A DNA stretch of 64,000 nt from Bradyrhizobium sp. AZCC 2262 (GCF_036924535.1 NZ_JAZHRT010000001.1:5518001-5582000), one strand, 5' to 3'. Counted from the first letter of the stretch, positions 24,293-33,672 are shown. Notes: generated by a model from the sequence alone, not told the origin. Program-made: numbers and translations.

Positions 24293-27166
24293 CTACGCCT
24301 GGCTCGCAACCGTCTTGCCGAGCGCGGCTTGCGCGGCGGCAAGGCGGGCGATCGGCACGCGATAGGGCGAGCACGACACGTAGTCGAGCCCGATCTCGTG
24401 GCAGAACGCCACCGATGCAGGATCGCCGCCATGCTCGCCGCAAATGCCGACCTTCAGATTCGGCCGGACCTTGCGGCCGCGGGTGACGCCGATCTTCACC
24501 AGCTCGCCAACGCCGTCGCGATCGACCGAGATGAACGGATCGATTTCCAGGATTCCCTTGCTCACGTAGGTGCCGAGGAAGCTCGCAGCGTCGTCGCGGC
24601 TGATGCCGTAGGTGGTCTGGGTCAGGTCGTTGGTGCCGAACGAGAAGAACTCCGCGGTCTGCGCCACGTCGCCGGCCATCAGGCACGCGCGCGGCAACTC
24701 GATCATGGTGCCGACCTGATAGGCGAGTTTCTTGCCGGTCTCCTTCATCACCGACTGCGCGGTGGCGTCGATGCGCGCTTTGACCAGGTCGAACTCGGCC
24801 TTGGTCGCGATCAGCGGCACCATCACCTCGAGGCCGACGGCCTTGCCGGTGCGCTTTTCGGCTTCGACCGCCGCTTCGAAGATCGCGCGCGCCTGCATCT
24901 CGGCGATTTCAGGATAGGCAATGGCGAGGCGGCAGCCGCGGAAGCCGAGCATCGGGTTGAACTCGGCAAGATCGCGGGCGCGATCGGCGAGCCGGCGCGG
25001 ATCGGTGTTCATCGCGCGCGCGACTTCCTCGATCTCGGCCTGGGTGTGCGGCAAAAACTCGTGCAGCGGCGGATCGAGCAGGCGGATCGTGACCGGCAGG
25101 CCCTTCATGATCTCGAACAGTTCGACGAAATCGGCGCGCTGCATCGGCAGCAACTTCGACAACGCGGCACGGCGCGACTGCTCGTCCTCGGAAAGGATCA
25201 TCTCGCGCACGGTGCGGATGCGGGTTTCCTCGAAGAACATGTGCTCGGTGCGGCACAGCCCGATGCCCTCACCGCCGAATTTTATCGCGGTGCGTGCATC
25301 TTCCGGCGTGTCGGCGTTGACGCGAACGCCCAGCTTGCGAACCTGATCGGCCCAGCCCATCAGCGTGCCGAATTCGCCCGACAGTTTCGGCTCGATCATC
25401 GGCATCCGGCCGGCCAGCACCTGGCCAAGCGAACCGTCGATGGTGATGACGTCGCCGGTCTTGAAGGTGCGCGAGCCGATGCTCATCGTGCCGCGGCCGT
25501 AGTCGACGCGGATGGCGCCGCAGCCGGAGACGCAAGGCTTGCCCATGCCGCGCGCGACCACGGCGGCGTGCGAGGTCATGCCGCCACGGGTAGTCAAAAT
25601 GCCTTCGGCGGCGTGCATGCCGTGAATGTCTTCCGGGCTGGTCTCGATCCGCACCAGAATGACGTTGCGGCCGTCGGCCTGAAGTTTTGCGGCTTCGTCG
25701 GACGAGAACACGATCTCGCCCGATGCGGCGCCGGGCGAGGCCGGCAGGCCGGTCGCGATCACGTCGCGCTTGGCGGCGGGATCGATGGTCGGATGCAGCA
25801 ATTGATCCAGCGACGCCGGATCGATCCGCATCACCGCGTCCTTTTTCGAGATCAGGCCTTCATTAGCGAGTTCGACCGCGATGCGCAGCGCAGCTTTCGC
25901 CGTGCGCTTGCCGCCGCGGGTCTGCAGCATCCACAGCTTGCCCTGCTCGACCGTGAACTCCATGTCCTGCATGTCGCGGTAGTGTTTTTCGAGCAGCGTG
26001 TAGAACCGCGTCAGTTCCTTGAACGCCTCCGGCATCGCGCTTTCCATCGACGCCTTGTCGGAGCCGGATTCCTGACGCGCTTCCTCGGTGATGTCCTGCG
26101 GCGTGCGGATGCCCGCCACCACGTCCTCACCCTGCGCGTTGATCAGGAACTCGCCGTAGAGCTTGCTCTCGCCGGTCGAGGGATTGCGCGTGAACGCAAC
26201 ACCGGTCGCGGACGTCTCGCCCATGTTCCCGAACACCATGGCCTGCACGTTGACCGCGGTGCCCCAGGATTCCGGAATGTCGTGCAGGCGGCGGTAGGTC
26301 ACCGCGCGCGCGTTCATCCAGGATGAGAACACCGCGCCGATCGCGCCCCTCAATTGCTCGTGCGGGTCCTGCGGGAAATCCTTGCCGGTCTCGCGCGCCA
26401 CGGCTTCCTTGTACTTGCCGACCAGTTCGACCCAGTCGTCGCCGGTGAGGTCGGTGTCGAGCGTGTAGCCTTGGCCGTCCTTGAAGGTGTCGAGGATGTC
26501 CTCGAAGTGATGATGCTCGAAGCCGAGCACCACGTCCGAATACATCGTGATGAAGCGGCGATAGCTGTCATAGGCGAAGCGGCGATCTCCGGAGAGCTCC
26601 GCGAGCGCTTCGACCGTCTTGTCGTTGAGGCCGAGATTGAGCACGGTGTCCATCATGCCCGGCATCGAGGCGCGGCCGCCGGAGCGGACCGACACCAGCA
26701 GCGGATTCTTCGAATCGCCGAATGCCTTGCCGGTCAGCTTGCCAACGTGATCGAGCGCCTTCTCGACCTGCGCCTTCAGTGCGGCGGGGTAGGATTTGTC
26801 GTGCGCGTAGAAATAGGTGCAGACCGAGGTCGGAATGGTGAAGCCGGGAGGCACCGGCAGGCCGAGATTGGCCATTTCGGCGAGGTTGGCGCCCTTGCCG
26901 CCAAGCAGGTCGCGCAGGCCCGCTTTGCCCTCTGCCTTGCCGTCCCCGAAGGTATAGACCCACTTGCCGGATTTTACCGCCTCAGCGGCCGGCTTGCGGA
27001 CCACAGCCTTCTTGGCCGCTGCCTTGGCGACCGGCTTGGCCGGGGTCTTCTTCAGCGCCTTGCGGGCGGAAGGGGCCGCGGCGGCGGCCTTGGGTTGGGC
27101 CGATGGCTTTGATTTCGCTACAGATTTCACTGCAGCCTTCTTGGACTTCGCGACGGCTTTGGCCAT
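24293..27166 (-). CDS. ppdK: Pyruvate, phosphate dikinase with Lys/Ala-rich N-terminal extension
   Basis: 957 residues. The enzyme proper starts at about residue 66 (WVYTFGDGKAEGKAGLRDLL, then GGKGANLAEM). It has the nucleotide-grasp domain, the phosphohistidine loop GGMTSHAAVVARGMGKPCVSG, and the PEP/pyruvate TIM-barrel with LCRTEHMFFE and catalytic CGEHGGDP. It interconverts pyruvate + ATP + Pi and PEP + AMP + PPi, for gluconeogenic or C4-acid metabolism. The first 65 residues are almost only Lys, Ala, Ser, Pro and Val (KSKKAAVKSVAKS, KKTPAKPVAKAAAKKAVVRK), a basic disordered tail not part of the usual fold. ATG 27166 is chosen; a TTG lies three codons upstream. Confidence 0.96.
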   Translation of the reverse strand: MAKAVAKSKKAAVKSVAKSKPSAQPKAAAAAPSARKALKKTPAKPVAKAAAKKAVVRKPAAEAVKSGKWVYTFGDGKAEGKAGLRDLLGGKGANLAEMANLGLPVPPGFTIPTSVCTYFYAHDKSYPAALKAQVEKALDHVGKLTGKAFGDSKNPLLVSVRSGGRASMPGMMDTVLNLGLNDKTVEALAELSGDRRFAYDSYRRFITMYSDVVLGFEHHHFEDILDTFKDGQGYTLDTDLTGDDWVELVGKYKEAVARETGKDFPQDPHEQLRGAIGAVFSSWMNARAVTYRRLHDIPESWGTAVNVQAMVFGNMGETSATGVAFTRNPSTGESKLYGEFLINAQGEDVVAGIRTPQDITEEARQESGSDKASMESAMPEAFKELTRFYTLLEKHYRDMQDMEFTVEQGKLWMLQTRGGKRTAKAALRIAVELANEGLISKKDAVMRIDPASLDQLLHPTIDPAAKRDVIATGLPASPGAASGEIVFSSDEAAKLQADGRNVILVRIETSPEDIHGMHAAEGILTTRGGMTSHAAVVARGMGKPCVSGCGAIRVDYGRGTMSIGSRTFKTGDVITIDGSLGQVLAGRMPMIEPKLSGEFGTLMGWADQVRKLGVRVNADTPEDARTAIKFGGEGIGLCRTEHMFFEETRIRTVREMILSEDEQSRRAALSKLLPMQRADFVELFEIMKGLPVTIRLLDPPLHEFLPHTQAEIEEVARAMNTDPRRLADRARDLAEFNPMLGFRGCRLAIAYPEIAEMQARAIFEAAVEAEKRTGKAVGLEVMVPLIATKAEFDLVKARIDATAQSVMKETGKKLAYQVGTMIELPRACLMAGDVAQTAEFFSFGTNDLTQTTYGISRDDAASFLGTYVSKGILEIDPFISVDRDGVGELVKIGVTRGRKVRPNLKVGICGEHGGDPASVAFCHEIGLDYVSCSPYRVPIARLAAAQAALGKTVASQA

Positions 27167-27277
27167 GGATTCCAACTATCTGAAAAGATGAGAAGATTGC
27201 GCGCCTTACACCATTTTGAGGGGTTCCGCGCAAGCCGCGAAACCCTGCTTTCCTGCGGTATAACGTTTTCGAACGAA

Positions 27278-27386
27278 GCATGCCCTCGGACTTGATCCGG
27301 GGGTGGATACCGGTTCGCGTGAAGAAAACGCGTCAAAACAGGAATCTGGAGTTCCGGTCCTGATTCAATCAGAACCGAAGCTCTAG
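27278..27386. repeat. Dispersed rhizobial repeat (GCATGCCCTCGGACTTGATC type)
   Basis: A unit I recognise from many Bradyrhizobium spacers: GCATGCCCTCGGACTTGATC, then GTGGATACCGGTTCGCG, AAGAAAACGCGTCAAAACA, and a closing hairpin (GGTCCTGATT-CAATCAGAACC region). Its right end, CTCTAG, contains the stop codon (27383-27385) of the DUF3096 gene on the minus strand. Confidence 0.7.
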
Positions 27387-27538
27387 AACCGAAACATCTT
27401 GAGCACGCCGAGACCGACCAGACCTACGAAGATCAGATAGATAGCCACGATGTAATTGAGTAGTCGCGGCATGATCAGGATAAAAATCCCCGCGACAAGG
27501 GCGACGATCGCGGGAACGTGCGCAGCGGTGATGGTCAT
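27383..27538 (-). CDS. DUF3096 small membrane protein
   Basis: 51 residues: MTITAAHVPAIVALVAGIFI, then LIMPRLLNYIVAIYLIFVGL, then VGLGVLKMFRF. Two membrane helices joined by the short MPRLLNY loop are the whole of the DUF3096 family as I know it. Function unknown; location is the inner membrane. A GGAGATTTCA ribosome site precedes the ATG. The stop codon lies in the end of a dispersed repeat, so the last two or three codons may have been set by the insertion. Too short to be found by length-limited gene calling. Confidence 0.85.
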   Translation of the reverse strand: MTITAAHVPAIVALVAGIFILIMPRLLNYIVAIYLIFVGLVGLGVLKMFRF

Positions 27539-27769
27539 TGAAATCTCCGGCTGATGAGGGGAATCGAATCGAGGGCCGCAACTTAACCGCTGGCGCGGTT
27601 TCGGAATAGCAAGACGCTCACGACTTCAACGGGTTCCAGGCTCCGCAACAATTCCCCAGAAATGCCTCGTATGAGGCCGCGGATTTCAGGAACAATGCCG
27701 CACGCGATGAATTGGCCCGCATCGTATGCGCTGGCGCAAGCTGGCGCTCTTCTCGCGAAGGAGTTGACC

Positions 27770-28132
27770 ATGCGGAACAAACTATTTGCCGTTGCGGCGA
27801 TCGCAGGCGCGATGGCTGCCCCGATCGCGGCACAGGCGCAGACCACGATCACCACCGGAACCGCCGGCGGCAGCACGGTTGTCATCGGTGAACACGAAGG
27901 CATCGTTGCCGACCAGCGTCCGGCCTTCCGCGAATACATCGTGCGTGAACGCGTCCCGAACTATACGATTCCCGAGCGCGTGATCGTCGGCGGGGTGCTG
28001 CCGGAAACCGGCGTCACCTATTACGACGTGCCGCAAACGTTCGGCATGACGCCCTATCGCTACACGGTGGTGAACGGCCAGACGGTGCTGGTCGAACCGC
28101 GTACGCGTCGCATCGTTCAGGTGGTCGATTGA
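27770..28132 (+). CDS. DUF1236 secreted protein
   Basis: 120 residues from ATG 27770 (GAAGGAG 7-13 bases upstream). The signal peptide is MRNKLFAVAAIAGAMAAPIAAQAQ. The mature protein ends in a DUF1236 domain (FREYIVRERVPNYTIPERVIVG, then GVLPETGVTYYDVPQTFG and RYTVVNGQTVLVEPRTRRIV). DUF1236 proteins are common, paralogous, periplasmic proteins of Bradyrhizobium with unknown function. The frame is open upstream to 27662 but those codons would hide the signal peptide. A classical terminator follows. Confidence 0.88.
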   Translation: MRNKLFAVAAIAGAMAAPIAAQAQTTITTGTAGGSTVVIGEHEGIVADQRPAFREYIVRERVPNYTIPERVIVGGVLPETGVTYYDVPQTFGMTPYRYTVVNGQTVLVEPRTRRIVQVVD

Positions 28133-28202
28133 CCTCAGTAGCCTGAACGGTTGGTCCGGGCGCCGCGCAAGCGGATGTGCGCGAGATACGACCGGACAAA
28201 AG

Positions 28203-28240
28203 CCCCGCCCGGAGTGTCCCCCCCGGGCGGGGTTTTGTTT
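28203..28240 (+). terminator. Strong intrinsic terminator after the DUF1236 gene
   Basis: CCCCGCCCGG at 28203-28212 and CCGGGCGGGG at 28223-28232 form a perfect 10-bp GC stem with a 10-base loop, followed directly by TTTTGTTT. It lies 71 bases after the stop codon. Confidence 0.9.
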
Positions 28241-28841
28241 ATTCCCGAATTTCCAGTCCCGGCTTCTTCACGACGAGCCGGTGAATCTTCTTCCCCGATG
28301 AAGCGCTGACCGCCTCTTCATCGAGCAACACCGTCGTCGTCTTCAATTCCGCCAACACGATCGCCGGATCGAACGCCGCATACAGCCGTCCCTGCGCGTC
28401 GCGCTGGTCGGCGCCCTCGGTGACGCGCCAGCTCAGATAGAGAATGCCGCTGGGCTTGACGATATCGAGCAGACGGCGAACCGACGCCGCAATCTGCTTG
28501 CGGTCGAGATGCATGATGACGGTTTCGCACAGGACGTTGTCGAACGTGCCGACGCCGCGCAGATCGGGCAATTCGGCCTGCGTGAATTTGAACGAGGGAT
28601 AGCGTCGGCGCGCCTCGTTGAGCAGGCCTTCCGAGGGGTCGAAGCCGACTACTGAAAACCCGTTCGCGTGGAGCCAGGCGACCTCGCGGCCGCAGCCGCA
28701 GCCGATATCGGCCGAAGTGCCGCCGCGCACGAAAAACCGCTCGACGACTTCCTGCAGGTCGACCGGCGACGGCTGACCGAGCCAATCCTTCGCGAACGCC
28801 GCCGCATCCAGTTCGTAAGCGGCGAGCGTCTGACGATCCAT
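28239..28841 (-). CDS. Class I SAM-dependent methyltransferase
   Basis: 200 residues. SAM-binding motif I is SADIGCGCGREVAWLHANG (about 43-61), motif II FDPSEGLLNEARRRYP with an acidic residue at the strand end, and motif IV FDNVLCETVIMHLD. The C-terminus lacks an identifiable substrate domain, so the target is unknown (Methyltransf_11/25-like). It lies 3 bases after the glyS stop codon on the same strand and is probably read through from the glyQ-glyS transcript. Confidence 0.82.
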   Translation of the reverse strand: MDRQTLAAYELDAAAFAKDWLGQPSPVDLQEVVERFFVRGGTSADIGCGCGREVAWLHANGFSVVGFDPSEGLLNEARRRYPSFKFTQAELPDLRGVGTFDNVLCETVIMHLDRKQIAASVRRLLDIVKPSGILYLSWRVTEGADQRDAQGRLYAAFDPAIVLAELKTTTVLLDEEAVSASSGKKIHRLVVKKPGLEIRE

Positions 28842-28844
28842 GAT

Positions 28845-31085
28845 CTAGCCTTCGATCTTCGAAAAATCCGCAACCGCGCGGGTCGCCGCGCGGATCTCGT
28901 TCAGGAGCTTTAGTCGGTTCTCGCGCACCTTGGGTTCATCGTCATTGACCTTGACCTTGTCAAAGAACGCATCGACCGCCGGACGCAACTTTGCCATCGC
29001 ACTCATCGCGGTGGCGAAATCTTCCCTCTGCACCGCAGCACCGGCCTCGCTCTTGACCTGATCAATCGCGCCGGCGAGCGCCTTTTCCTCAGGCAGCTTG
29101 TATAGCCCGGCATCCGGCGCGCCGTCGAACGTGCGCTTGTCCTTTTTCTCCTCGATCGCAAGGATGTTACTCGCGCGCTTGGTCCCTGCAAGCAGGTTCT
29201 TGCCGTCGTCGGTGTCAAGGAACTTTCCGAGTGCCTCGACCCGGCGGACGACCAAGAGCAGATCGTCCTGGCCGCCGAGCGAGAACACGGCATCAACGAG
29301 GTCGTGACGCGCGCCCTGCTCGCGAAGCTGGACCTTCAGGCGGTCGGCGAAGAAGGAAAGCAGGTCGGTGGCAACATCTGCAGAGAATTGAGATTCAAAT
29401 TCGTCCCGAAGAGATTTCACGAACGCGTCCGGTATAGGTCTCTCCGAGACTGCTTTGTGATGCAATTTCAGCACCTGGCCTGCCAGCATAGCTGAAACTT
29501 CGACAGCATTGCCTGCTGGAACTATCCGCGTTGTGAATTCAACAACGCGGCGCACAATGTTCGGGATTACTTGACTCAGTGGAAGCCTGACATCGGACTC
29601 GATAACGGTCCGAATTATTCCCAATGCTGCCCTGCGAAGACCATAGGGATCCCTTGATCCAGTTGGCTTTTCGCCACTGACCCAAAAACCTACCAGCATG
29701 TTCAGCTTATCTGCCAGGGCGACAGCAATCGACACTGGAGCTGCGGGAATAGTATCGGTGGGTCCCTGTGGCTTGTAGTGATCCTCAATAGCTAAAGCGA
29801 CCGCTTCGTCCTCCCCCTGATGCTCCGCGTAGTAGCGGCCCATCAAACCTTGGACTTCGGGAAACTCGCCCACTACTTCGGTAAGAAGATCGGCTTTCGC
29901 AAGTCTAGCTGCACGCTCGGACTGTTGGACATCGGCGCCGACAATCGTTGCCAAATACCCAGCAGATGCTGTGTTGCTAACAACTCTCGAAGCCTGCGTA
30001 CCAATTCTCTCGTGAAAGATGATCTGTTCGAATTTGGGCAACCTGTCTTCGAGTTTCGTCTTCAGGTCCGTCTCATAGAAGAACTTTGCGTCGCTTAGCC
30101 GCGCGCGGATCACGCGCTCGTTGCCGCCGATGATGGTCTTGCCGCCGTCAGTGGCTTCGATGTTGGCTGTCAGGATGAACTTGTTGGCGAGCTTCCCGCT
30201 CTTGGGGTCGCGCACCACAAAGCATTTCTGATTGTTTCTGATGGTGGCGCGGATCACCTCGTCCGGGATCGACAGGAATTCCTTGTCGAACGATCCCATC
30301 AACGTAACCGGCCACTCCACGAGGCCGGCGACCTCGTCCAGCAGCACCTGGTCCTCGACCAGCTCAAAGCCTTGCGCAAACGCCAATTGCTTGGCGTCGG
30401 CGAGGATGATGTCCTTGCGCGCCTGCGGGTCGAGCACGACCTTGGCCGCCTTCAGCTTGGCTTCGTAATCCTCGAAGCGGCGTACGGAGATTGCAGCCGG
30501 CGCCATGAAGCGGTGGCCGAATGTGGTCTGCCCGGTCTCGATGCCGTCGACGGAAAACTTCACCACGTCGGGCTCTTCGGTCTCCGGCCCGAAGGTCGCG
30601 ATGATCGAATGCAGCGGCCGTACCCAGGAGAGCGAGCCTGATTTGGCCGAACGTTCGCCCCAGCGCATCGATTTTGGCCAGGGGAAGGTTCTGATGATGA
30701 CGGGCAGAATCTCCGCGAGCACGTCGATCGCGGCGCTGCCGGGCTTTTCGATCAACGCGATGTAGAAATCGCCCTTCGGGTCGCTCTGAATCTTGGCTTC
30801 ATCGAGCGATTTGAGGCCGGTCGCTTTCAAAAAACCCTGCACGGCTGCATCGGGCGCGCCGATTTTCGGTCCACGGCGTTCGGTTTTCAGATCAGGCTGC
30901 CGCGCCGGGATGCCATGCACGGTCAGCGCCAGCCGCCGCGGCGTCGCGAACGCTTTTGCGCCTTCGTAGACCAGGCCCTCGGCGACGAGCTTGTCGGTGA
31001 CCATGCGGCGCAGATCATCCGCCGCCTTCGCCTGCATGCGCGCGGGGATTTCCTCGGAAAACAGCTCCAGCAAAAGATCAGGCAT
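28845..31085 (-). CDS. glyS: Glycyl-tRNA synthetase beta subunit (compositionally mosaic)
   Basis: 746 residues from ATG 31085 ([20 protein letters not shown]), normal for GlyS. Together with GlyQ it forms the alpha2beta2 glycyl-tRNA synthetase; the beta subunit holds the HD-like and tRNA-binding domains and charges tRNA-Gly. Family marks include [20 protein letters not shown] and [20 protein letters not shown]. The start overlaps the glyQ stop (TGATG). From about 29345 to 30100 (residues about 330-580) the DNA is much less GC-rich and uses codons rare in the rest of the window (AGG, ATA, GGA, CCA, AGT), with the frame intact. This looks like a replaced segment. Confidence 0.95.
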   Translation of the reverse strand: MPDLLLELFSEEIPARMQAKAADDLRRMVTDKLVAEGLVYEGAKAFATPRRLALTVHGIPARQPDLKTERRGPKIGAPDAAVQGFLKATGLKSLDEAKIQSDPKGDFYIALIEKPGSAAIDVLAEILPVIIRTFPWPKSMRWGERSAKSGSLSWVRPLHSIIATFGPETEEPDVVKFSVDGIETGQTTFGHRFMAPAAISVRRFEDYEAKLKAAKVVLDPQARKDIILADAKQLAFAQGFELVEDQVLLDEVAGLVEWPVTLMGSFDKEFLSIPDEVIRATIRNNQKCFVVRDPKSGKLANKFILTANIEATDGGKTIIGGNERVIRARLSDAKFFYETDLKTKLEDRLPKFEQIIFHERIGTQASRVVSNTASAGYLATIVGADVQQSERAARLAKADLLTEVVGEFPEVQGLMGRYYAEHQGEDEAVALAIEDHYKPQGPTDTIPAAPVSIAVALADKLNMLVGFWVSGEKPTGSRDPYGLRRAALGIIRTVIESDVRLPLSQVIPNIVRRVVEFTTRIVPAGNAVEVSAMLAGQVLKLHHKAVSERPIPDAFVKSLRDEFESQFSADVATDLLSFFADRLKVQLREQGARHDLVDAVFSLGGQDDLLLVVRRVEALGKFLDTDDGKNLLAGTKRASNILAIEEKKDKRTFDGAPDAGLYKLPEEKALAGAIDQVKSEAGAAVQREDFATAMSAMAKLRPAVDAFFDKVKVNDDEPKVRENRLKLLNEIRAATRAVADFSKIEG

Positions 31086-32020
31086 CAGACCGCCCTGCCC
31101 GCTTCGGTGTGAACCCAGGCTTCGCCGCAGGCTTTTGCCAGTTCGCGCACGCGCATGATGTAGCTCTGCCGCTCGGTCACCGAGATCACGCCGCGGGCAT
31201 CCAGCAGGTTGAAGACGTGGCTCGCCTTGATGCACTGGTCATAGGCCGGCAGCGCCATCAGATGTTCCTTCTGGTTGCTACCCTCATTCCAGCCAGCCGC
31301 GAGATATTTTCGGCAGGCGTCCTCGGCCATCCTGAACTGCTCGAACAGCATCGTGGTGTCGGCATATTCGAAATTGTGCCGCGAATATTCCTGCTCGGCC
31401 TGCAGGAACACGTCGCCATAGGTGACTTTGTCGGCACCGTCACGGCCGTTGAAGTTGAGGTCGTAGACGCGGTCGACGCCCTGCACATACATCGCCAGCC
31501 GCTCGAGCCCATAGGTGAGCTCGCCGGCAACGGGCGCGCATTCGACGCCCGCGACCTGCTGGAAATAGGTGAACTGGCTGACTTCCATGCCGTCGCACCA
31601 GCACTCCCAGCCCAGCCCCCATGCGCCGAGCGTCGGGCTCTCCCAGTCGTCCTCGACGAAGCGGATGTCGTGCAGGCTCGAGTCGATGCCGATGGCGGCC
31701 AGTGACTTCAGGTACAGGTCCTGAAGGTTCGGCGGCGACGGCTTCATGATCACCTGAAACTGGTAATAGTGCTGCATCCGGTTGGGATTTTCGCCGTAGC
31801 GGCCGTCCTTGGGCCGCCGCGAGGGCTGCACATAGGCCGCGTTCCAGCGCTTCGGTCCGAGCGCACGCAGCGTCGTCGCGGGATGGAAGGTGCCGGCGCC
31901 CATTTCCATGTCGTAGGGCTGCAGGATCACGCAGCCCTGCTCCGCCCAGAATCGTTGCAGGGCGAGGATGAAGCCCTGGAACGAACGTTCCGGGCGCATA
32001 TGGGCAGGGAGTGCGTCCAT
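31085..32020 (-). CDS. glyQ: Glycyl-tRNA synthetase alpha subunit
   Basis: 311 residues, full length. GlyQ holds the class II catalytic core that makes glycyl-adenylate. The opening block [20 protein letters not shown] and then [20 protein letters not shown] is characteristic, as are [28 protein letters not shown] (motif 2 region) and [20 protein letters not shown]. Base composition is normal for the window, unlike the middle of glyS. It overlaps glyS by one base (TGATG), coupling translation of the two subunits. Confidence 0.97.
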   Translation of the reverse strand: MDALPAHMRPERSFQGFILALQRFWAEQGCVILQPYDMEMGAGTFHPATTLRALGPKRWNAAYVQPSRRPKDGRYGENPNRMQHYYQFQVIMKPSPPNLQDLYLKSLAAIGIDSSLHDIRFVEDDWESPTLGAWGLGWECWCDGMEVSQFTYFQQVAGVECAPVAGELTYGLERLAMYVQGVDRVYDLNFNGRDGADKVTYGDVFLQAEQEYSRHNFEYADTTMLFEQFRMAEDACRKYLAAGWNEGSNQKEHLMALPAYDQCIKASHVFNLLDARGVISVTERQSYIMRVRELAKACGEAWVHTEAGRAV

Positions 32021-32120
32021 CGGCAGAATCGGTCTCGCGAAGGGGGGTTTAAGAGCGCGGGACCGTATCGACGCGGCGGCAGGGAATCAAGGCGGTGCCG
32101 GTGGTATGGCACCGCCTCCA

Positions 32121-32199
32121 GTCATTCCGGGGCGCGCATTAGGGCGAACCCGGAATCTCGAGATTCCGGGTTCGATGCTTCGCATCGCCCCGGAATGAC
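32121..32199. repeat. Palindromic intergenic repeat (GTCATTCCGGGGCG family)
   Basis: Outer arms GTCATTCCGGGGCG (32121-32134) and CGCCCCGGAATGAC (32186-32199) are perfect complements. Inside is a 28-bp perfect palindrome at 32146-32173, centred on CTCGAG. It is the same family as 49331-49412. It lies upstream of glyQ. Confidence 0.88.
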
Positions 32200-32204
32200 A
32201 GCAG

Positions 32205-32393
32205 CTAGCCCGGGCGATAAGCTCCGGTGACGGGGTCGCGACGGAGCGTCGGAATATCGGCCGTCCGGGCCTCGGCGACGCGTGCCTGGCGCGCCTCTTC
32301 CAGTTCCCTGTTGATGCGGACGGCAGTCTTGTAGGCCCAGCGGACCACGGCGAGCCCTCCCAGGGCACCCGCGAATGCGATCAGCGGCGGCAT
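32205..32393 (-). CDS. Small hypothetical protein with one membrane helix
   Basis: 62 residues from ATG 32393 (AAGGA 8 bases before); a GTG at 32414 with GGGGGC upstream would add seven residues. Residues 3-18 (PLIAFAGALGGLAVVRWAY) are one membrane helix, then a basic/acidic amphipathic helix (RINRELEEARQARVAEAR), then DIPTLRRDPVTGAYRPG. The last block is a short motif I have seen at the end of similar small rhizobial proteins, but I know no family name. Probably inner membrane, function unknown. Confidence 0.62.
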   Translation of the reverse strand: MPPLIAFAGALGGLAVVRWAYKTAVRINRELEEARQARVAEARTADIPTLRRDPVTGAYRPG

Positions 32394-32513
32394 CGGTCGA
32401 TCCTTGTCGTTCACGTGTCAGCCCCCAATAGGTGCATTGTCGCCCAAGCCGGCCTGCACCGCAATTCCGCTTTTGGGACTAAATGGCGCGGCTCGATGAC
32501 CTCCAATTGATTT

Positions 32514-33425
32514 CTAGAACCCGAATTTGGCCCAGATTGCCCTTGTCTCCAGGGCGGAAATCAGATCATCCGGCAGTCCTCCGATACCATCGAGGGCCGC
32601 CAGCGAACCCGCGCCCGGCGACCTCCGGCCCAACAGCCCGGACAGCATCCCGCTGGCGGGCGCGATGACCGGCGTCAGCACCTTCTCGCCATAACGCTCG
32701 CGCAGCGTCGACCTGATATCGCCGATCTTGTCCGCGAGGCCCAGCGACACGGACTTCTCGCCGGCCCAGTACTCGCCGGTGAACAGGACGTCCTCGGTTC
32801 CCTTGAGCCGCGCACCGCGGGCGCCTTTGACCAGCGCGATGAAGATGGCGTGGATGTCACGCTGAAGCGCTTTCAGGCGCGCCACGTCATCGGGATCTTC
32901 GGGCAGGAACGGATCCAGCATCGCCTTGTGCTCGCCTGCCGTATAAAGCCGCCGCTCGACGCCAATTCTCTTGATCAAATCCTGAAAACCGAAACCGCCG
33001 CCGACCACGCCGATCGAGCCGAGGATCGAGGACGGATCGCAAAAAATCTCGTCGCCGGCGCAGGCGATCATGTAGCCGCCGGAGGCCGCGACGTCCTCGA
33101 CGAACACCAGCACCGGCAGTTTCTTTTCCGCGGCAAGCTGCTTGATCCGCAAGTAGATCTGCCGCGATTGCACCGGCGAGCCGCCGGGCGAGTTGATCAC
33201 CAGCGCCACCGCCTTGGCGTGTTTGGTGGCGAAAGCACGCTCGAGCGTCTTGGCGATGCCCGCCAGCGTCAGGCCCGGCCGCAACGGCGTCACCGCACCG
33301 ATGACTCCCGACAGGCGCACCACCGGAACGACAGGGACGTCGCGCCGGAATTTTGCCGGAATGAGTTGCTTCACCCTGTCAAAGAGGTTCGGCAATCCCG
33401 CGCGATCACTTAATTGTTCACTCAT
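32514..33425 (-). CDS. S49 family peptidase (SppA/SohB-like)
   Basis: 303 residues. Signal peptide peptidase fold: VALVINSPGGSPVQSRQIY (oxyanion region), then VEDVAASGGYMIACAGDEIF with the nucleophile Ser in A-S-G-G-Y, and SSILGSIGVVGGGFGFQDL after it. In the short SppA group a Lys acts as the general base. There is no N-terminal membrane helix, so unlike E. coli SppA it looks cytosolic or peripherally bound. It would degrade signal peptides or small membrane protein remnants. Confidence 0.9.
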   Translation of the reverse strand: MSEQLSDRAGLPNLFDRVKQLIPAKFRRDVPVVPVVRLSGVIGAVTPLRPGLTLAGIAKTLERAFATKHAKAVALVINSPGGSPVQSRQIYLRIKQLAAEKKLPVLVFVEDVAASGGYMIACAGDEIFCDPSSILGSIGVVGGGFGFQDLIKRIGVERRLYTAGEHKAMLDPFLPEDPDDVARLKALQRDIHAIFIALVKGARGARLKGTEDVLFTGEYWAGEKSVSLGLADKIGDIRSTLRERYGEKVLTPVIAPASGMLSGLLGRRSPGAGSLAALDGIGGLPDDLISALETRAIWAKFGF

Positions 33426-33550
33426 GCCGTTACCTCGAATTAACCATTTTTTATCGCACCACTGTCATTGGAAAGGCGCAGACGCCTTTTTGGCCGGAAT
33501 GCCTTTTGCATTGCAGATGCCAAAGCTGCAATGGCGCAGCGGAGACTGAC

Positions 33551-33649
33551 ATGAAAATCTACCTGCTGATCATGCTCATTGGCAGCCTTCTGGCCGCGAT
33601 CCACTTTACATCGGCGCCGAAACAACAGTCAGAGACGCTTCCGCAATAG
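33551..33649 (+). CDS. 32-residue membrane peptide
   Basis: ATG 33551 with GGAG at 33540-33543 opens a 32-codon frame: MKIYLLIMLIGSLLAAIHFT, then SAPKQQSETLPQ. One hydrophobic helix (residues 3-18) with a short polar, likely periplasmic tail; it could equally be a small exported peptide. No homologue comes to mind. It stands between the divergent S49 peptidase and a converging methyltransferase gene. The ribosome site and hydrophobic pattern are its only support. Confidence 0.5.
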   Translation: MKIYLLIMLIGSLLAAIHFTSAPKQQSETLPQ

Positions 33650-33672
33650 CGTCCTGTTCGAAAAAGCCACCT

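Noticed and set aside
24329..26326. A 665-codon open frame opposite ppdK
   Set aside because: It lies wholly antisense to pyruvate phosphate dikinase, whose motifs are unmistakable, and it has no ribosome site or domain.
32160..32199. tRNA T-arm-like GGGTTCGATGC
   Set aside because: It is part of a palindromic repeat that recurs at 49331-49412; no cloverleaf or acceptor stem is present.
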